NCBI GenBank assembly: GCA_013339765.2
Contig: CM023448.1
Location: 197,014,409-197,078,408 of the forward strand
Length of the DNA stretch: 64,000 nucleotides
Direction: 5' to 3'
Source of the DNA: Haemaphysalis longicornis
Lineage: Eukaryota; Arthropoda; Arachnida; Ixodida; Ixodidae
Position numbers and translations under genes: made by a program
Shown here: piece after piece, positions 35,733 to 46,835 of the stretch
Layout: each line of letters opens with the position of its first letter
Position numbering within the stretch: position 1 is the stretch's first letter
Notes under the pieces: generated by a model
What the model was told of the DNA's origin: nothing
Seen by the model: only the letters and a program-made list of their open reading frames with translations
Databases searched by the model: none

Positions 35733-36636
35733 CAGGGTGTCCCAGCTATCATGCACCAAGATTTAAAAAAAAAGAGAAATTGCGTAACTCGAAGAAAACC
35801 TAGTGCATAATGTTTGCAGTACTGTGAAGAATCGGAGAGTAATTTTTTCGTTAATTAGACTTAATTAATTAATTGTAATTAATTATCTAACTCGAGAAAT
35901 AATACTGTCGTAATCACTAAAGTGTCAATGAGGCACTTGTAGGTAACCACGAGGGGCATCTAACTGCGGTATTTTCAGCGACGAACTAATTGCGTACTCA
36001 TTTATTCTGACTGATAAAGGAAGCCCGCGAAATATGAAAAATACCACGTGACGACGCTTACGCGCGCATTGTAAAGCAGCGTCCCCAAACAAAGCTGATT
36101 GAAAGCAACTTCTTCGTGTGTTACCCGCCCGGAGAGGCAGCGCATCACCTTGATAATGGCATGCATGGAAGGAGCAGCAGCAGCAAGATTCGCGGGTCGC
36201 GTGTGCAGATAAGGAACAAACTCGGTCACGATTTCTTCTTTCTTTCTTTTGTCTATTTCATTCTGGCTAACTCAGAGGCAGCCTGTTTGAGGGCGTTGCT
36301 TTACGGTGCGCGCGGAGGCACCGTCACGTGGTATTTTTCATATTTCGCGGGTTTCCTTTATCAGTCAGAATAAATGTGTGCGCAATTAGTTCAACGCTGA
36401 AAATGCCGCAGTTAGATGCCCCTCGTGGTTACCTAAAAGTGCCTCATTGACACTTTAGTGATTAGGACAGTATTTCTCGAGTTATTTAATTAATTACAAT
36501 TAGTTAATTAAGTCTCAATAAAGAAAAAATACTCTCCGCTTCTTCACAGTACTGCAAACAATATGCACCTGGTTTCCTTCGAGTTACGCCTTTACTCTTT
36601 TTTAAAATCTTGGTGCATGATAGCTGGGACACCCTG
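35733..36636. mobile_element. Foldback (long-TIR) element, 904 bp
   Basis: The sequence from 35733 inward (CAGGGTGTCCCAGCTATCAT...) is an imperfect reverse complement of that running inward from 36636, for roughly 360 bases on each side. Matched blocks include the SINE-free words gcactgtgaagaa/ttcttcacagtact, gatgcccctcgtggttacc and tttatcagtcagaata. TATA borders both outer ends and is a plausible target duplication. The unique centre (about 36100-36290) has no transposase. A related half-end may lie at 41640-41836. Confidence 0.8.
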
Positions 36637-37030
36637 TATAAAAAAAAGATCGGAGCCATTCCATCTGTAAAGGGGGATTACCACAAAAGCTGCGCAAACT
36701 ACACATCCCACACAAGGTTATCAAATTTACTGTATTTTTTTTTTCATTCCTCGGTAGTGACTACGGCTTTGCGATTACCTGATAAAACATGGAAGAATTA
36801 AAGTTTTATCCAAGTACACAAACATGAGGCTACCCACTTCCTTCTTTGTAAATGCCCATGTATTGACAGAAGACGCTAATTCTGTAGTTTAAACTACACT
36901 GGGAACTAACTATAGATATGCGAAGTAAATGAACCTCGGCGTTATGATGGAGTCGCCTTGGCAGCCAATGGAAATCTGTTGCGACAAAGTAAGGGTTACA
37001 GCCGTTCAATTACAGCCATTTTTTCCTGGC

Positions 37031-37370
37031 TACCACCCCCAAGCAAAGGAAAAAATTACATTGACATAAATACCCCAGAAAGTGGAGGGGAAAAACAGCC
37101 CCGCCGGTAGCGTAGTGGTTATCCCACCAGACCGGTATTCTGGAGGTCGTAGATTCGGATCCCACCTGGCGGGCATTTTTTCTCCACTTTCTTTCTTTCC
37201 AAATTCTTTATCTGTTTCAATGACCTACCATATCCTCCCCTTTGCTTTCCGAGGTTTGCTTGACTGCCAAACTTTATTTCTGTCTTATTTTCAACGAGCC
37301 CCTCATTTCCTATTCTGATTCGCTATATATATATATATATATATATATAATAATATATATACATACATAA

Positions 37371-37406
<36 letters not shown>

Positions 37407-37407
37407 C
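37031..37407 (+). mobile_element. tRNA-derived SINE with (TA)n/(CATA)n tail, copy 1
   Basis: Starts with taccacccccaagc. The tRNA-like head is at 37099-37178, with an A box (TAGCGTAGTGG) and a B box (GATTCGGATCCC). The body carries tttctccactttc and cctttgctttccgagg and ends in a TA-rich microsatellite (37324-37407). It is the same family as the four copies in 42039-43075. Confidence 0.75.
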
Positions 37408-37409
37408 AG

Positions 37410-38990
37410 GTTACATTCATATTACTTACACCATATACACTTCACCATCTCTGTATATCTTTAAGCCGTAAGAACATTTGGGAACTACTGAAAACAACTG
37501 CGGGCATGACAAAAATGGCGCGAAGGAAAAATGAAGAGGAAACAGCGATAAAAGCAACCACGCTGCTCGAAAAAGAAGCATACAAGTGACGCGGTTTACA
37601 TGGGAAGTCCGTTCAATTCAATAGAGCTAGTGTCGCTCTCGAAATTTGTTGCAAAGCGTGTCTTCCGATCAGTGACTTATTGGCCACTGATGATAGCTCT
37701 TTGCCGTAGACTCCTTTGCGGGACTTAACGCCTGAGTGCCATCTTAGTGCGGATTTCCGTCCGTCGAGAGTGATGCCCTTTTCATTGCGCTTCTTTTATT
37801 TCTTAGAGAATTTAGAAAATGTTTTATCCCAGTCGGCCACAGCCCGTCGGCCCGTAATGCGAAGGAGAGCGTGCAGACGCACCTATTATCGCTCCGCCTT
37901 TTTAGCGTTGGCCGAGATTCCCGTGGCGTCGGCCCTATACCGAGTGGGCTGACGGCCCCGGCTGCAAATCATTTCCGCCTCTCTTTCGGTGAACGCATCG
38001 GCATTGTGAGCTCGTGAGAACAATACTTATCCCTCTTGATGTACGACTGGAAGTTTAGATCGGCTAAATCAACGAGGGGAGAGAAAAAAAAATGCAGGCC
38101 TGAAACGTAGTCATTTATCTCTGCCAAGGCAGTGCTTTGACGTCGCACGCACTCTTGCGTCGTTTCTCTGGAAAATTCGAAACAGGAGACAAATGGTCGA
38201 CCACCTTACTTTATGAGTGTATGGGGGCTATCAACTGTAACAGAAAGTTTTAAAATTTGATGCAGTACACAGCCACTTATCAAGACATCGTGGTTAGTGT
38301 CTTATTGTTGCGTCTGTGTCTTTTCCAAGGCGTATATATCGCATCGGTTAGGCGCAAATAATTACTAGGACCACTATGTACTTCTTATGGTGCAGTGAAT
38401 GAGAAAGCATTACTGTTCACTTTTCGAACGCGTCCTCTTATTTTGATCATCCTCCCCTCTCCTTTGCGTTTTTTCCTCTTTCTTTTCCTATAACTGAGAT
38501 TCTTAGCCCATTCTCCTTGTTAACCCCGTGTCTTGGATTAACTTTACGCAGCCGTAACTTTGAGACGACATGCCAAGGTACGTCAGTTTACGTTAAGCTG
38601 TGTGTAGCTGTTGATTGAAAGCGCAACGTTAAGCCTAACATGTTGCAGGAACCAACCCTCAAGTTCGCACCGCTCTTGTGCCATATGTTGGGGTAACACC
38701 GTACTATCCTTGGTTTCAGTGGATTGTGTATGAGGCCGCAATTAATGTCAGGCCGTCACATACCCCCATTCGTATACCCAAGTTTCATAGTTTTCTTCTT
38801 GTCTTTGTTACTTTGATTCAGAGCATTGGCGAGTCGCACTCGTTATCCTTTTATCTTAGGTGTTACCGTTTCCGAGGTGTAACTATTAGCCTTACGACAT
38901 ACCAAGCGAGTTTAATCTTAGTGTATGTGAAGCAAGGGACCGTGCTTTGACTACGATTGAGCTCAGGGCGTTAGGTTTGGCATAAAATCC
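37410..38990. other. Stretch without recognised genes
   Basis: No gene or element was recognised. Minor open frames occur at 37716-37952 and 38678-38950. Confidence 0.3.
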
Positions 38991-39159
38991 GCTGGAAAAC
39001 CTTCAGCTGGAACGTACAGAAACTAAGAACGGTTGAGAGAAACACCGACACAATGGTGACTAACAACTGAAGTTTACTGAAGAAAAACACACATATATAC
39101 AGAGAAACATTGCACAACTTGGTTGAAATTGGCACAATCTGTCCACTGGATACACCAAG

Positions 39160-40097
39160 AGTACGTCCTTTTCTTTGTCGGTTAATGTCACGGAAGCCGT
39201 GCTGACGCACGTGTCGCCCTTCTTGTCGATAGGAAGAGCATCAATAATTTCTCGTGCCAGGCGATTGTGTCTCCGTCCGATAATGTCAATTTCGTCTACG
39301 CGTGTGGTGCAGGTACAATCGCGGCAATGGAATGGAATGTGGCCGGATGACTTTGTCTTGAGTGATGCGGCGTGTTCTCGGGCTGTTATTTATGCACCTG
39401 CCGGTTTGACCAATCTAAACTTTTCTGCATGATAATGGGATGCTATAAATGACTTAGCTTTTGCAATCCGCGCAGCCTGGTGCGATGGTTCTTATCACAT
39501 TGCTCCCCTTTGGGTTGGTCGTTAACTTGCCGGCATATTTTATAGGCCTTGTTGGGTGCACATCACGCGACGAAAACACATTGTCTGGCGGCAATCTTCT
39601 TAAGGTTGTGCGTGAGGCCATGCACGTAGGGAATCACTGCGGTGTTGCATTTTGTGCGTTCCACGCCGGGTGTCTGTCGCTTCTTTCCTTTCACCCGTTG
39701 AAGCAAGATTTCGGACATGCCCGCTATCATGCTCTTTGTGTAGCCAGCGTCACGTAAGCTTGTAATCTGCTGGTTGAAGCTTGTAGTCATCTCGTGTTGG
39801 TAGGACTTTTCAATAGCGGAGCGCAAGGCCATAACCGCTATTGCTCGCTTCACATTTTGGAATGTGCCGAGTAATGCGGGAGGAAGCCCTTTCTGCTCCG
39901 GGTTTCGTAAAACCAGCAGGTATGCCCAATGCCGAATCGCAGTTTTAGATCCAAAAACCTGAGGTGGCTGTTTTCCGGCATCTTGCACGTGAAGGTTAGC
40001 CACCGGGCGCTGTCATGAAAACACTACAGAATATCCGTCTGCAAATTATCCAGTATTTCCGCGCACAGGACCAAATAATCGCCAACGTAACGGATAA
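39160..40097 (-). mobile_element. Penelope-like element fragment: RT palm to GIY-YIG nuclease
   Basis: Minus-strand translation begins at about 40095 with IIRYVGDYLVL, the RT catalytic region (usually YVDD; the first Asp here is Gly). It continues with LTFTCKMP and the 147-codon frame 40003-39563 (TSFNQQITSLRDAGY, then AVIPYVHGLTHNLKKIA), which is the RT thumb/linker of Penelope elements. About 39380-39180 gives GHIPFHCRDCTC, DIIGRRHNRLAREIIDAL and KKGDTCVSTASVTL, the C-terminal half of the GIY-YIG-type endonuclease with its C/H cluster. The GIY-YIG motif proper and several joins are lost to frameshifts. Penelope elements are endonuclease-containing retroelements common in arthropods. This copy is truncated and dead. 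Confidence 0.8.
39563..40003 (-). pseudogene. Penelope-like element RT C-terminal segment
   Basis: This is the longest open piece of the element. Its end, AVIPYVHGLTHNLKKIAARQ, matches the conserved region between RT and nuclease in Penelope-like elements. The first residues (MANLHVQDAGKQPPQ) are out of the RT frame that precedes them (LTFTCKM), so the ATG at 40003 is not the element's real start. Confidence 0.7.
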
Positions 40098-40185
40098 TTG
40101 CTACAACTGGCTTCCCCCGTCGCCCCCTACCTATCTAACGTATACCTGGAACAGGTTGACTGCCGTCTCCAGGGATCTCTGCTAA
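40098..40185 (+). mobile_element. Inverted upstream piece of the Penelope-like element
   Basis: The plus strand reads LASPVAPYLSNVYLEQVD, which resembles the G[SC]..[AG]P.LS..FL motif that lies a few dozen residues before RYVDD in Penelope RTs. It joins head-to-head with the minus-strand element at about 40097, which suggests an insertion with a 5' inversion. The match is short, so confidence is moderate. Confidence 0.45.
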
Positions 40186-40199
40186 CGGAAGCAAGTTAT

Positions 40200-40490
40200 A
40201 ATAAGCTGGAAGCAACAGTACCGTCAACAAGTAGTCCGACACAATGCAACAGCAGCGTCACTCTAATGATGACAATACCTTCACCTGTCCTTCCTGTGTC
40301 CGAAAATCACGAAACATTAAATAGGAATAATAAAGACGAAAGAAATAATTAAGCATTCCAAACCCTCCCCACATCCAAACGGTAACCACAAACTACACAA
40401 TTACGCAACTTTCACGCAATACAACCACCCCTATGCGACGCATTTACTCGAGTTCCCCCCGTGGGAAGATGCGGGCGGGCGGCTTTTAAA
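40200..40490 (+). repeat. Compact promoter-bearing repeat, 5'-truncated unit
   Basis: Nearly identical, in opposite orientation, to the 3' part of the unit at 46836-47565, with about six differences over some 285 bases by eye. It keeps a short frame MQQQRHSNDDNTFTCPSCV and the tail box ATGCGACGCATTTACTC..GTTCCC. It begins where the Penelope fragment ends and so lacks the promoter. Confidence 0.75.
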
Positions 40491-41010
40491 TGCAGAGCAT
40501 TTCTTAGCCTCGCCTCTTCCTGCGTCGGACGGCGTCCACAGCTCCGCGTCCGCAGCAGGTGCGCCTCTCCTCCTTCCCTCCTCTCTCTCAACAGCAGCTG
40601 GCGCGCGCATGCGTCGTAGTCAGCCCGTTCGCTCCGTCGCGGTCTCGGCGTAACAGGTGCGTGATAGCAGCGCGGTGGGGCGTGGAAGGGCGCGCGCTGC
40701 TTGCGCATGCGCGCTCTCTCCCCCCCCCCCCCCCGCCCCCGTACTGCTCTCCCTCGACTGCGCGCGCTGCAAATATAAAGCGGCTAGCGGTCGCTCGTGC
40801 TTCAGTCACTGCGTTGCTCCTTCCTTCCTTGGTTGACGCTCGCTCCACCCTAACGCGACTTTACTCTCTTCTCTCTACCCCAAACCAACACCAACGCAAC
40901 TACGACCCAACTACCCATCCTAACGCGACTTTACGCGGCGTTAACGACCCCCAATGCTCTGCATTTACTCGTGTTCCCCTCGCGGGAAGGCGCGGGAATT
41001 TTTTTTTTCT
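40491..41010 (+). repeat. Compact promoter-bearing repeat, second unit in tandem (internally deleted)
   Basis: Begins aaatgcagagcatttcttag, like the start of the 46836-47565 unit (minus strand aaatgcggagcatttcttag). It carries the GC-rich promoter region and TATA/initiator, then jumps to a variant tail box (atgctctgcatttactcgtgttcccc, quoted in part). The coding-like middle is missing. The poly(C) at 40719-40740 lies within it. Confidence 0.7.
40774..40806 (+). promoter_or_regulatory. TATA box and TCAGT initiator in a compact repeat
   Basis: TATAAAG starts at 40774 and TCAGT at 40802-40806, which puts the initiator A (40804) 30 bases downstream. That is canonical arthropod pol II spacing. 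The same pair, with the same 30-base spacing, occurs in the copy at 47167-47201. Confidence 0.65.
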
Positions 41011-41014
41011 TTAG

Positions 41015-42030
41015 CCCACACGCGGTCTTTGGACCGCGCGGTTTCGCTTTGACACGTGTATGCAGGCAATCGGCTTTATTTGTGACTTTAAGTATATAAG
41101 GATGCAAATGTCAAGCTAGAAACGGGAAATGCAGAAGATATTTTCTGGAAAGGACAAGTAAAAAGTGCGAAGTAACTGAATTCGCGCAATAGAGCAGTGT
41201 GAATTAAGCGGCTTTAAAATACATTTGGCAGATTTCTTTTATCGCATTCCTGCTCTGAGATATCGAACTGCGAAGCTTAACTGCCGATCGGATGATTACA
41301 CATGCTAGACCGTGAAGACCGGCGCAACGCTCCTTCTCTTTGTTCTGTGTTCCGATAGCGGTTCCGAGTACTGCAGACTACGATAACGCCAGCAAAGACT
41401 GAAAGGGTGCCAGTTATCGGTTTTGCCAATGCCTCCACCCCGTCGTCAAACTAAACATCGTACACAGCAGGCATGTCACAAAAGGGAGGAGCTTTCCGCC
41501 GGACCTCGCAGCATCGCATGCGTAATCGTGCGAATGGCAATTAAACTTGGCAGTTCGATATCTAGGAGCACGGATGCGCTAGAAGAATTGTGACAAATGA
41601 AACTGCGTAGAAACCCGATTGCGTCCAACTTTTCAATACAAACATGCCTGCTTACTGCAGCGACTAAATAGTTAATTATTGAATTTTAGTTAATTAAGCC
41701 ACCGACATCAATAACTATCAGTTCATTCTGTGTCCCCCTGTGCGGATAACCTAACTGAGAAGGTGGTATTCACGTACGTTTAGGCGCCTAATTTTTAAAA
41801 AACTATTTTATTTAACTCTGATCACCCTGTATATATATTGTAAGGCGGAGATTCGAGGCAGCCTTTTATACGGGCGATCGAGTCCGTGGAATGCCAAATC
41901 GCACGATGATGGTGGGGTAATCTACAAAATGAAGAAGTGGCTGGGGCCACTGCGGGATGATGGCGACTTCCAGGTGATGTAGAGACACTCGCCCTTGGTG
42001 CGGGAATCAGTCCTCACAGTGTATTCATTC
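41015..42030. other. Stretch without recognised genes; possible half-MITE at 41640-41836
   Basis: The right part ends accctgtatatata and has gttaattaagccacc-like AT blocks reminiscent of the foldback element's ends. No partner terminus was found. Confidence 0.3.
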
Positions 42031-42038
42031 CAGTCATT

Positions 42039-42283
42039 ATATATAGCGAATCAGAATGGCAAACGAGGGGCTCGTCGAATTAATACAGAAATAAGGGTTG
42101 GCAGTCAAGAAAGCCTCGGAAAGCAAAGGGCCGAATGTGGTAGGTCATTGAAACAGAAAAACAATTTGGAAAGACAGAAAGGAAGTGAAAAAAAAAATGC
42201 CCGCCGGGTGGGATTCTAAACCCACGACCTCCAGAATACGCGTCTGATGCGATGGCCACTATACGCTACCGGCGGGGCTGTTT
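42039..42283 (-). mobile_element. tRNA-derived SINE with TA tail, minus copy
   Basis: In reverse it carries the head with an A box (TAGCGTATAGTGG) and a B box (GGTTTAGAATCCC), then tttctgtctttccaaa and cctttgctttccgagg, and ends at atatatag-type sequence. Same family as 37031-37407. Confidence 0.7.
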
Positions 42284-42471
42284 CCTGATTTCACATTGTG
42301 ATTCGCTACATGTATACCGAGGGCCTCTGTTCTGGCAGTCTTGGTGCCATAGGGAGCTCAAGAGGGTTCCACGCTGGTCGACCACTCTCGACATGTCGTA
42401 GACACTCGAGTGACGGCCCGGAGGTTAAAGAGAAGGTCCCCTTCACCCCGAGCAGTCCGAGTGGCGCTGGG

Positions 42472-42706
42472 TACCACCCCCAAGCGCAGGAAACCAAAAT
42501 ACCTTATATAAATATTCGAGAAAGGGAAGGGGAGACAACCCCGCCGCTGTAGCGTAGTGGTCATCGCTCCTGCCGCGTATTGTGGAGGTCATGGGTTCGG
42601 ATACCACCCCACGGGCAGTGTTTCTCCACTTTCTGTCTTTACAAATTCTTTATCAGTTTCAATGACCTACCACATTCTTATCTTCGCCAGACTTTCTTGA
42701 CTGCCA

Positions 42707-42778
<72 letters not shown>
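42472..42778 (+). mobile_element. tRNA-derived SINE with (TA)n tail, plus copy
   Basis: Starts taccacccccaagc. The A box is TAGCGTAGTGG and the B box is GGTTCGGATACC. The body has ttctccactttctgtc and the element ends in 68 bases of pure TA repeat (42711-42778). Confidence 0.75.
42711..42778. repeat. (TA)n microsatellite
   Basis: Uninterrupted TA dinucleotides forming the tail of one SINE and abutting the tail of an inverted copy. Confidence 0.95.
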
Positions 42779-42780
<2 letters not shown>

Positions 42781-43033
42781 ACAGAAATAAGAATTGGCTG
42801 TCAAGACAACCTCGGAAAGCAAAGGGGAGGATGTAGTACGTCAAGATAAAGAATTTGGAAAATAAGAAAGTTGAGAAAAAATGCCCGCCAGTGTGGGATC
42901 CGGGCAGTTTTTCTCCACTGGCGGGCATTTTTTCTCCACTTTCTTATTTTCCAAATACTTTATCTTGACGTACTACATCCTCCCCTTTGCTTTCCGAGGT
43001 TGTCTTGACTGGCAATTCTTATTTCTGTCTTAT
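42777..43033. repeat. Near-perfect palindrome of SINE bodies
   Basis: The left arm (42777-42893) and right arm (42916-43033) are inverted copies of the SINE 3' body, with only about four differences by eye and a 22-base spacer that includes the truncated head (ggatccgggcag). Arms this similar imply a very recent inverted duplication, gene conversion or an assembly artefact. Confidence 0.85.
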
Positions 43034-43079
43034 TTCAACGAGCCCCTGATTTTCCTATTCTGATTTGATATATATATGT

Positions 43080-44500
43080 ATGTATAATTTGCTCGGGTAA
43101 ACACTTGAAAGGTAATGAACAATCATGAACCATCGATTAGCTCTGGACCAACGCCGCCTGCATAATCATTGCCTAACTCGGGAGCGAAAAATGGCCAAAC
43201 AGCCACTCTCCTGCTGCTCTCTCCTACCCTTCCCCGCTCCGTAGCCTTCCTGCGTGCTTTCATGTCCGCCGCTTCTCGGAAACTACTCAAAATAGTTTAA
43301 ACTTTGTTTAGGGTTCCCCGGGAGGCGATCCTACGCCTTCTTTTTCCCCATGCCTGTCTGTCTTGGGCTGGCGCTGATAAAACCTCCTTTGCCTCTTAGC
43401 AAAATCACTTGTGCTGCAGCACGCTGATGCCGACTTTGCGCGCTTATCTACTTGAATCACGGGCCCCGAAATTTTCTCCCCCTCTGTCCCCTCCGCATTT
43501 CGGTCTTGTTTTATTCCTGCTGTTCGCACTCCGCATCGGTACGCACTTTTAAAATTGAACCCTGTGCTGTAAAAGCGTCCGGACAGCGTGGCGGGACCCT
43601 CAGTTGCTTATTCTTTTGTTTTCTATAATCTTCTGAAATTTACATGCACGTGATATTTTTGAAAAGTAATAGTAGAAGTGAGCGCCCGAATAAAAAATTC
43701 GCACGCAATTTTTTCCTCCCTAAATCCTCCAGAGAGAAAGAACATCACTAAAATAATGGCTGCACCATCCGAAAATATCGTTTTTCTGTTCACTATTTAT
43801 CTAGCCGACAATTACTATGTTCTCGCACTATTTCCGTTCCGCCTCCGTCAGTTATCTTTGGAAAAATGCAGCAAGTATGAAGCGAGCGACACGTTGAACG
43901 AGATCCCCAGAGCGCCCCAGAACTATCGCCCCGTCACGGCTAAGATGCGAGTGAAATGGCTCTTGAAACCGAACAGGCAAGTCGACAGACACACGGGTGC
44001 GGCGTTCGCGACTCGCGAGCAGTGACGTAAGGTGAGATGTCCGCCGGCGCGCGCCATATAGCGGATGAGTGCCTGAACTAAGTGTCCCTACCCTTCCCAT
44101 TGAAAAGCGCGCGACGCGTTAGGCAATGTTTATACAGGCGGCGCTGTCTGGACTTATACAGAAAAGTATACAACCAATGCGTGCTCAAGGCAATTGTCGT
44201 ATATGAGAGAAAATTGGGAAACTATTAAGCGCCTTGAAAGAAAAAGTAAGCTCAGCTCATGAGTCACGGCGGGAAAAATAAGAGCAACGCTTAAAGAAAA
44301 GAAACAGGCGTCTTGGAGTATGGAGAAATAACGTTGTGTCTAGGTTTCTTGCAGCGCGAGAAAGAAATAATCCATGGTTCGAAGTTTTTAAGATACGGAA
44401 GAATTTTTTTTGCACAAACTTACTCCACTTTCGATGCTGTGCCCAAACTCGTCATCTTCCACTTCTGCTCCTCTTCAAGTGGTCGAATTAGTCGCCCCCG
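43080..44500. other. Stretch without recognised genes
   Basis: A plus-strand frame of 115 codons (43678-44025) and an antisense frame (43852-44100) occur, but neither resembles a family I know. The rest is unassigned. Confidence 0.3.
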
Positions 44501-44522
44501 CAATACAAACCTCTGGCCTCTA

Positions 44523-44830
44523 TGTTAGCTCTGTTGGTAGAGCAACAGCCGTGGGTAAGGAATAATTCGGGAATCCCTCGTACGAATAAATTTTTCTTTC
44601 CCTGTGAAAATTTTCGGAATGTGGCATAGGCTTCCTGTATACCCATTTGGGGAGTGTGAAATTTTCTCTGCATCACATAAATAAATTTTCAGAGCACCCG
44701 TGCCGGTGCATAGGCTTCCTGTATACCCATTCGGTGGATGGTGAAACTTCCTTTGCGTCACATAAATAAATTTTCAGAGCCCTCGAGCCGGAAGTAGCTC
44801 AGTGTTAATAGCCATTGACCGTTCCTCTGT
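44523..44830 (+). repeat. tRNA-like sequence and 84-bp tandem duplication
   Basis: 44529-44550 reads tagctctgttggtagagc, like the D arm/A box of a tRNA. The block gcataggcttcctgtataccc ... cacataaataaattttcagag then occurs twice, starting at 44624 and 44708. A second A-box-like agtagctcagtgttaatagcc follows at about 44795 (quoted in part). This fits a SINE with a duplicated body. Confidence 0.5.
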
Positions 44831-44839
44831 TGTGTAATT

Positions 44840-45760
44840 TATAATGCCGTCTTGTGCCGCCACACCAGGCCCAGGTACTCAGAAGAAACTGCGTATGGTT
44901 GCTGTATCATCCACATCTGCCGCAACAGCTAACTGGGCGTCATCAGACGTATCACTCTGTGCCCCTCACCATCCTATATAACATCACCCGTTTAGCTCGG
45001 CTCTCCAGTTGACAGTGGCACAACGCCCATAATCTCTTTATGTAACGAAGGAAATTAATAAATCCCTGGGTTACAGTTGACATGTAGGGGCGGGGAAGCT
45101 GCTCAAGTGGTGGCAAGCTTTTTTTACAGCAAAGCCGTTGCCCTTTCGTTGATGGGTGCTTTTTGTGAGTCTCCGGGTGTAGAAAGAACGGTAAAGCAGA
45201 AAGGAGGCGAAAGCGAAGAGAGAGAACGCGACGCCGCCCCTCACGCTCAGCAAGAAGAAAAAAATTCCCCAACCTCGTCCTCTACCGGTAACAGGGGTGA
45301 ACGCCAAAGCTTGTAGGGTTGGGGCACGTTAAACAGATATGGCTGCTTGAGCAAAGAGTGTTGTTTATTTGCAAGAGCTGTAAGCAATGTGGAGGTATGT
45401 GGGTATGTGATTATTGCCGGTTAGGTTTAAAAGTTAGTATTTATAGCCTCGGGATATTGTGCTATAGCATTATAACATTATAGCCAGGAAACGCAGACAG
45501 AGCCAGTTAACCTTCCCCGGCGGAAGTAAGGAGCACTTGCCATTGGCTGGGAGTATGCGTGATCCGACGCGTCGCTTGTGGGACCACCGGTCTCCCCCTC
45601 GCTCCTCCGGAGAAAGGGAGCGCCTGTGGTGGCGAGGACTATGGCGTGAACCGGCACGGCAGCGGCCGCCAGCTGCGGGCGAGGAAGAAGAGGAGTGGGG
45701 TGAGGACAACAGGTTTTTGGCGTACGGCTCCACCGACGGTACAAGTCCATCCAAGGTTTG
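44840..45760. other. Stretch without recognised genes
   Basis: Overlapping open frames occur on both strands (45071-45316 and 45470-45836) in GC-rich sequence. No family was recognised. Confidence 0.3.
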
Positions 45761-45764
45761 CCTC

Positions 45765-46209
45765 AAAGGGACCCTGCAACACTTTTTCTACTTTTTTTGA
45801 AATCTTAAATGCTTGCAGGACATAGTCACCCAACACAACCAGTACTTAGATTATGGGGTCGCAAAGTACCTCAGACAAAAATTACTGCTCTATGCCCATC
45901 AGATAACTTGTAAACTCGCTCAGATTTTTCTCTGTTTCCCGGTCTTGACGTTCTTCGACGGCTCGAATTACGTCACTACGACCATGTAGCGGCTATTGGC
46001 CGATTTTCTTTCAGTTGCAGCAATGAACGCTTTTTGATAGCAAATTTTAAAAAAAGTCACAAAAACAAAGCAGAAATGAAGGCGTATCTAGTGCGATGAG
46101 CAAATAACGCAGTGCCGGTCAATGCCGGCGATAACTATAGCTTTCGCAGTGGTTCCAGACGCGAAGAAAAGAGTGAAAGTGCTTATCAAAAGTGTTGGAG
46201 GGTGCCTTT
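45765..46209. mobile_element. Non-autonomous TIR element (MITE-like), copy 2
   Basis: The left end aaagggaccctgcaacactt and the right end (aagtgttggagggtgccttt) are inverted repeats of each other with few mismatches. The interior is collinear with 662-1074. No transposase was seen. It directly precedes the LINE tail at 46258. Confidence 0.65.
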
Positions 46210-46257
46210 ATAAAGAAATTCATAAGAAAAATTTCAAGGCACAGTCACTCACTCAAC

Positions 46258-46645
46258 GCTTCCACATTGGGCTCCTCCTCATCACACACTCACCAACTAC
46301 GAATGTTACAAATACCGCCGACTACAAACTGGCACATTCTTCAATCACGCCGTCCTAAACCATATCGCCCCCACTGTCTACCCTTCCCACTGCCAGCACT
46401 GCAATACCCCTCTCACCACTTACCATCTAGTATTCTCCTGCCCATACTCACCTAACCCCCTCCCCTCACCCTCCCTGGAGCAGTGGGAGACTGAGCTGAC
46501 CAGCCCGGACCCAGCCCGCCAGCTGGCCCTGGTCTCCCGGGCTCTCCAGTCAGCGCGGTCACGAGGCCTTCTGGACTAAGGAGGCCTCCCACACCCCTTC
46601 CCCTTCCCCTGTTGCTCCAATAAACGTTCACCACCACCACCACAT
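46258..46645 (+). mobile_element. I-type LINE 3' end with intact C-terminal frame
   Basis: The plus-strand frame reads ECYKYRRLQTGTFFNH (about 46305-46350), then a zinc-binding motif CQHC..11-12 residues..HLVFSC, then WETELTSPDPARQLALVSRA and a stop TAA at 46577-46579. After it come AATAAA (46618-46623) and a (CAC)n tail. The LRRLQT..F / CxxC / H..C order is the usual C-terminus of tick I-type LINEs such as 24714-25330, but here the frame is clean. It is strongly 5'-truncated and therefore inactive. The AATAAA and simple-repeat tail mark the genuine 3' end. Confidence 0.75.
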
Positions 46646-46835
46646 TGGGCTACCGGTACACCGCCACGTGAGCACCTGGCACAGGAAATCCCAATTCTTT
46701 CCAAAGACTTTGTTTGCGTGTGCCTCGAAAACCGGCTCCCCTTCCGAATGTCGTTCCGTCGAAGAGCTGCAAGTCGCACCGCAACTTCAGTCCATGAACA
46801 TACGCCGTTTCACACACGGCGGTAGGTATCTTAAA

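Noticed and set aside
42580..42928. Tyr/Ile-repeat membrane-like protein
   Set aside because: It is a translation of the (TA)n tract inside a SINE cluster.
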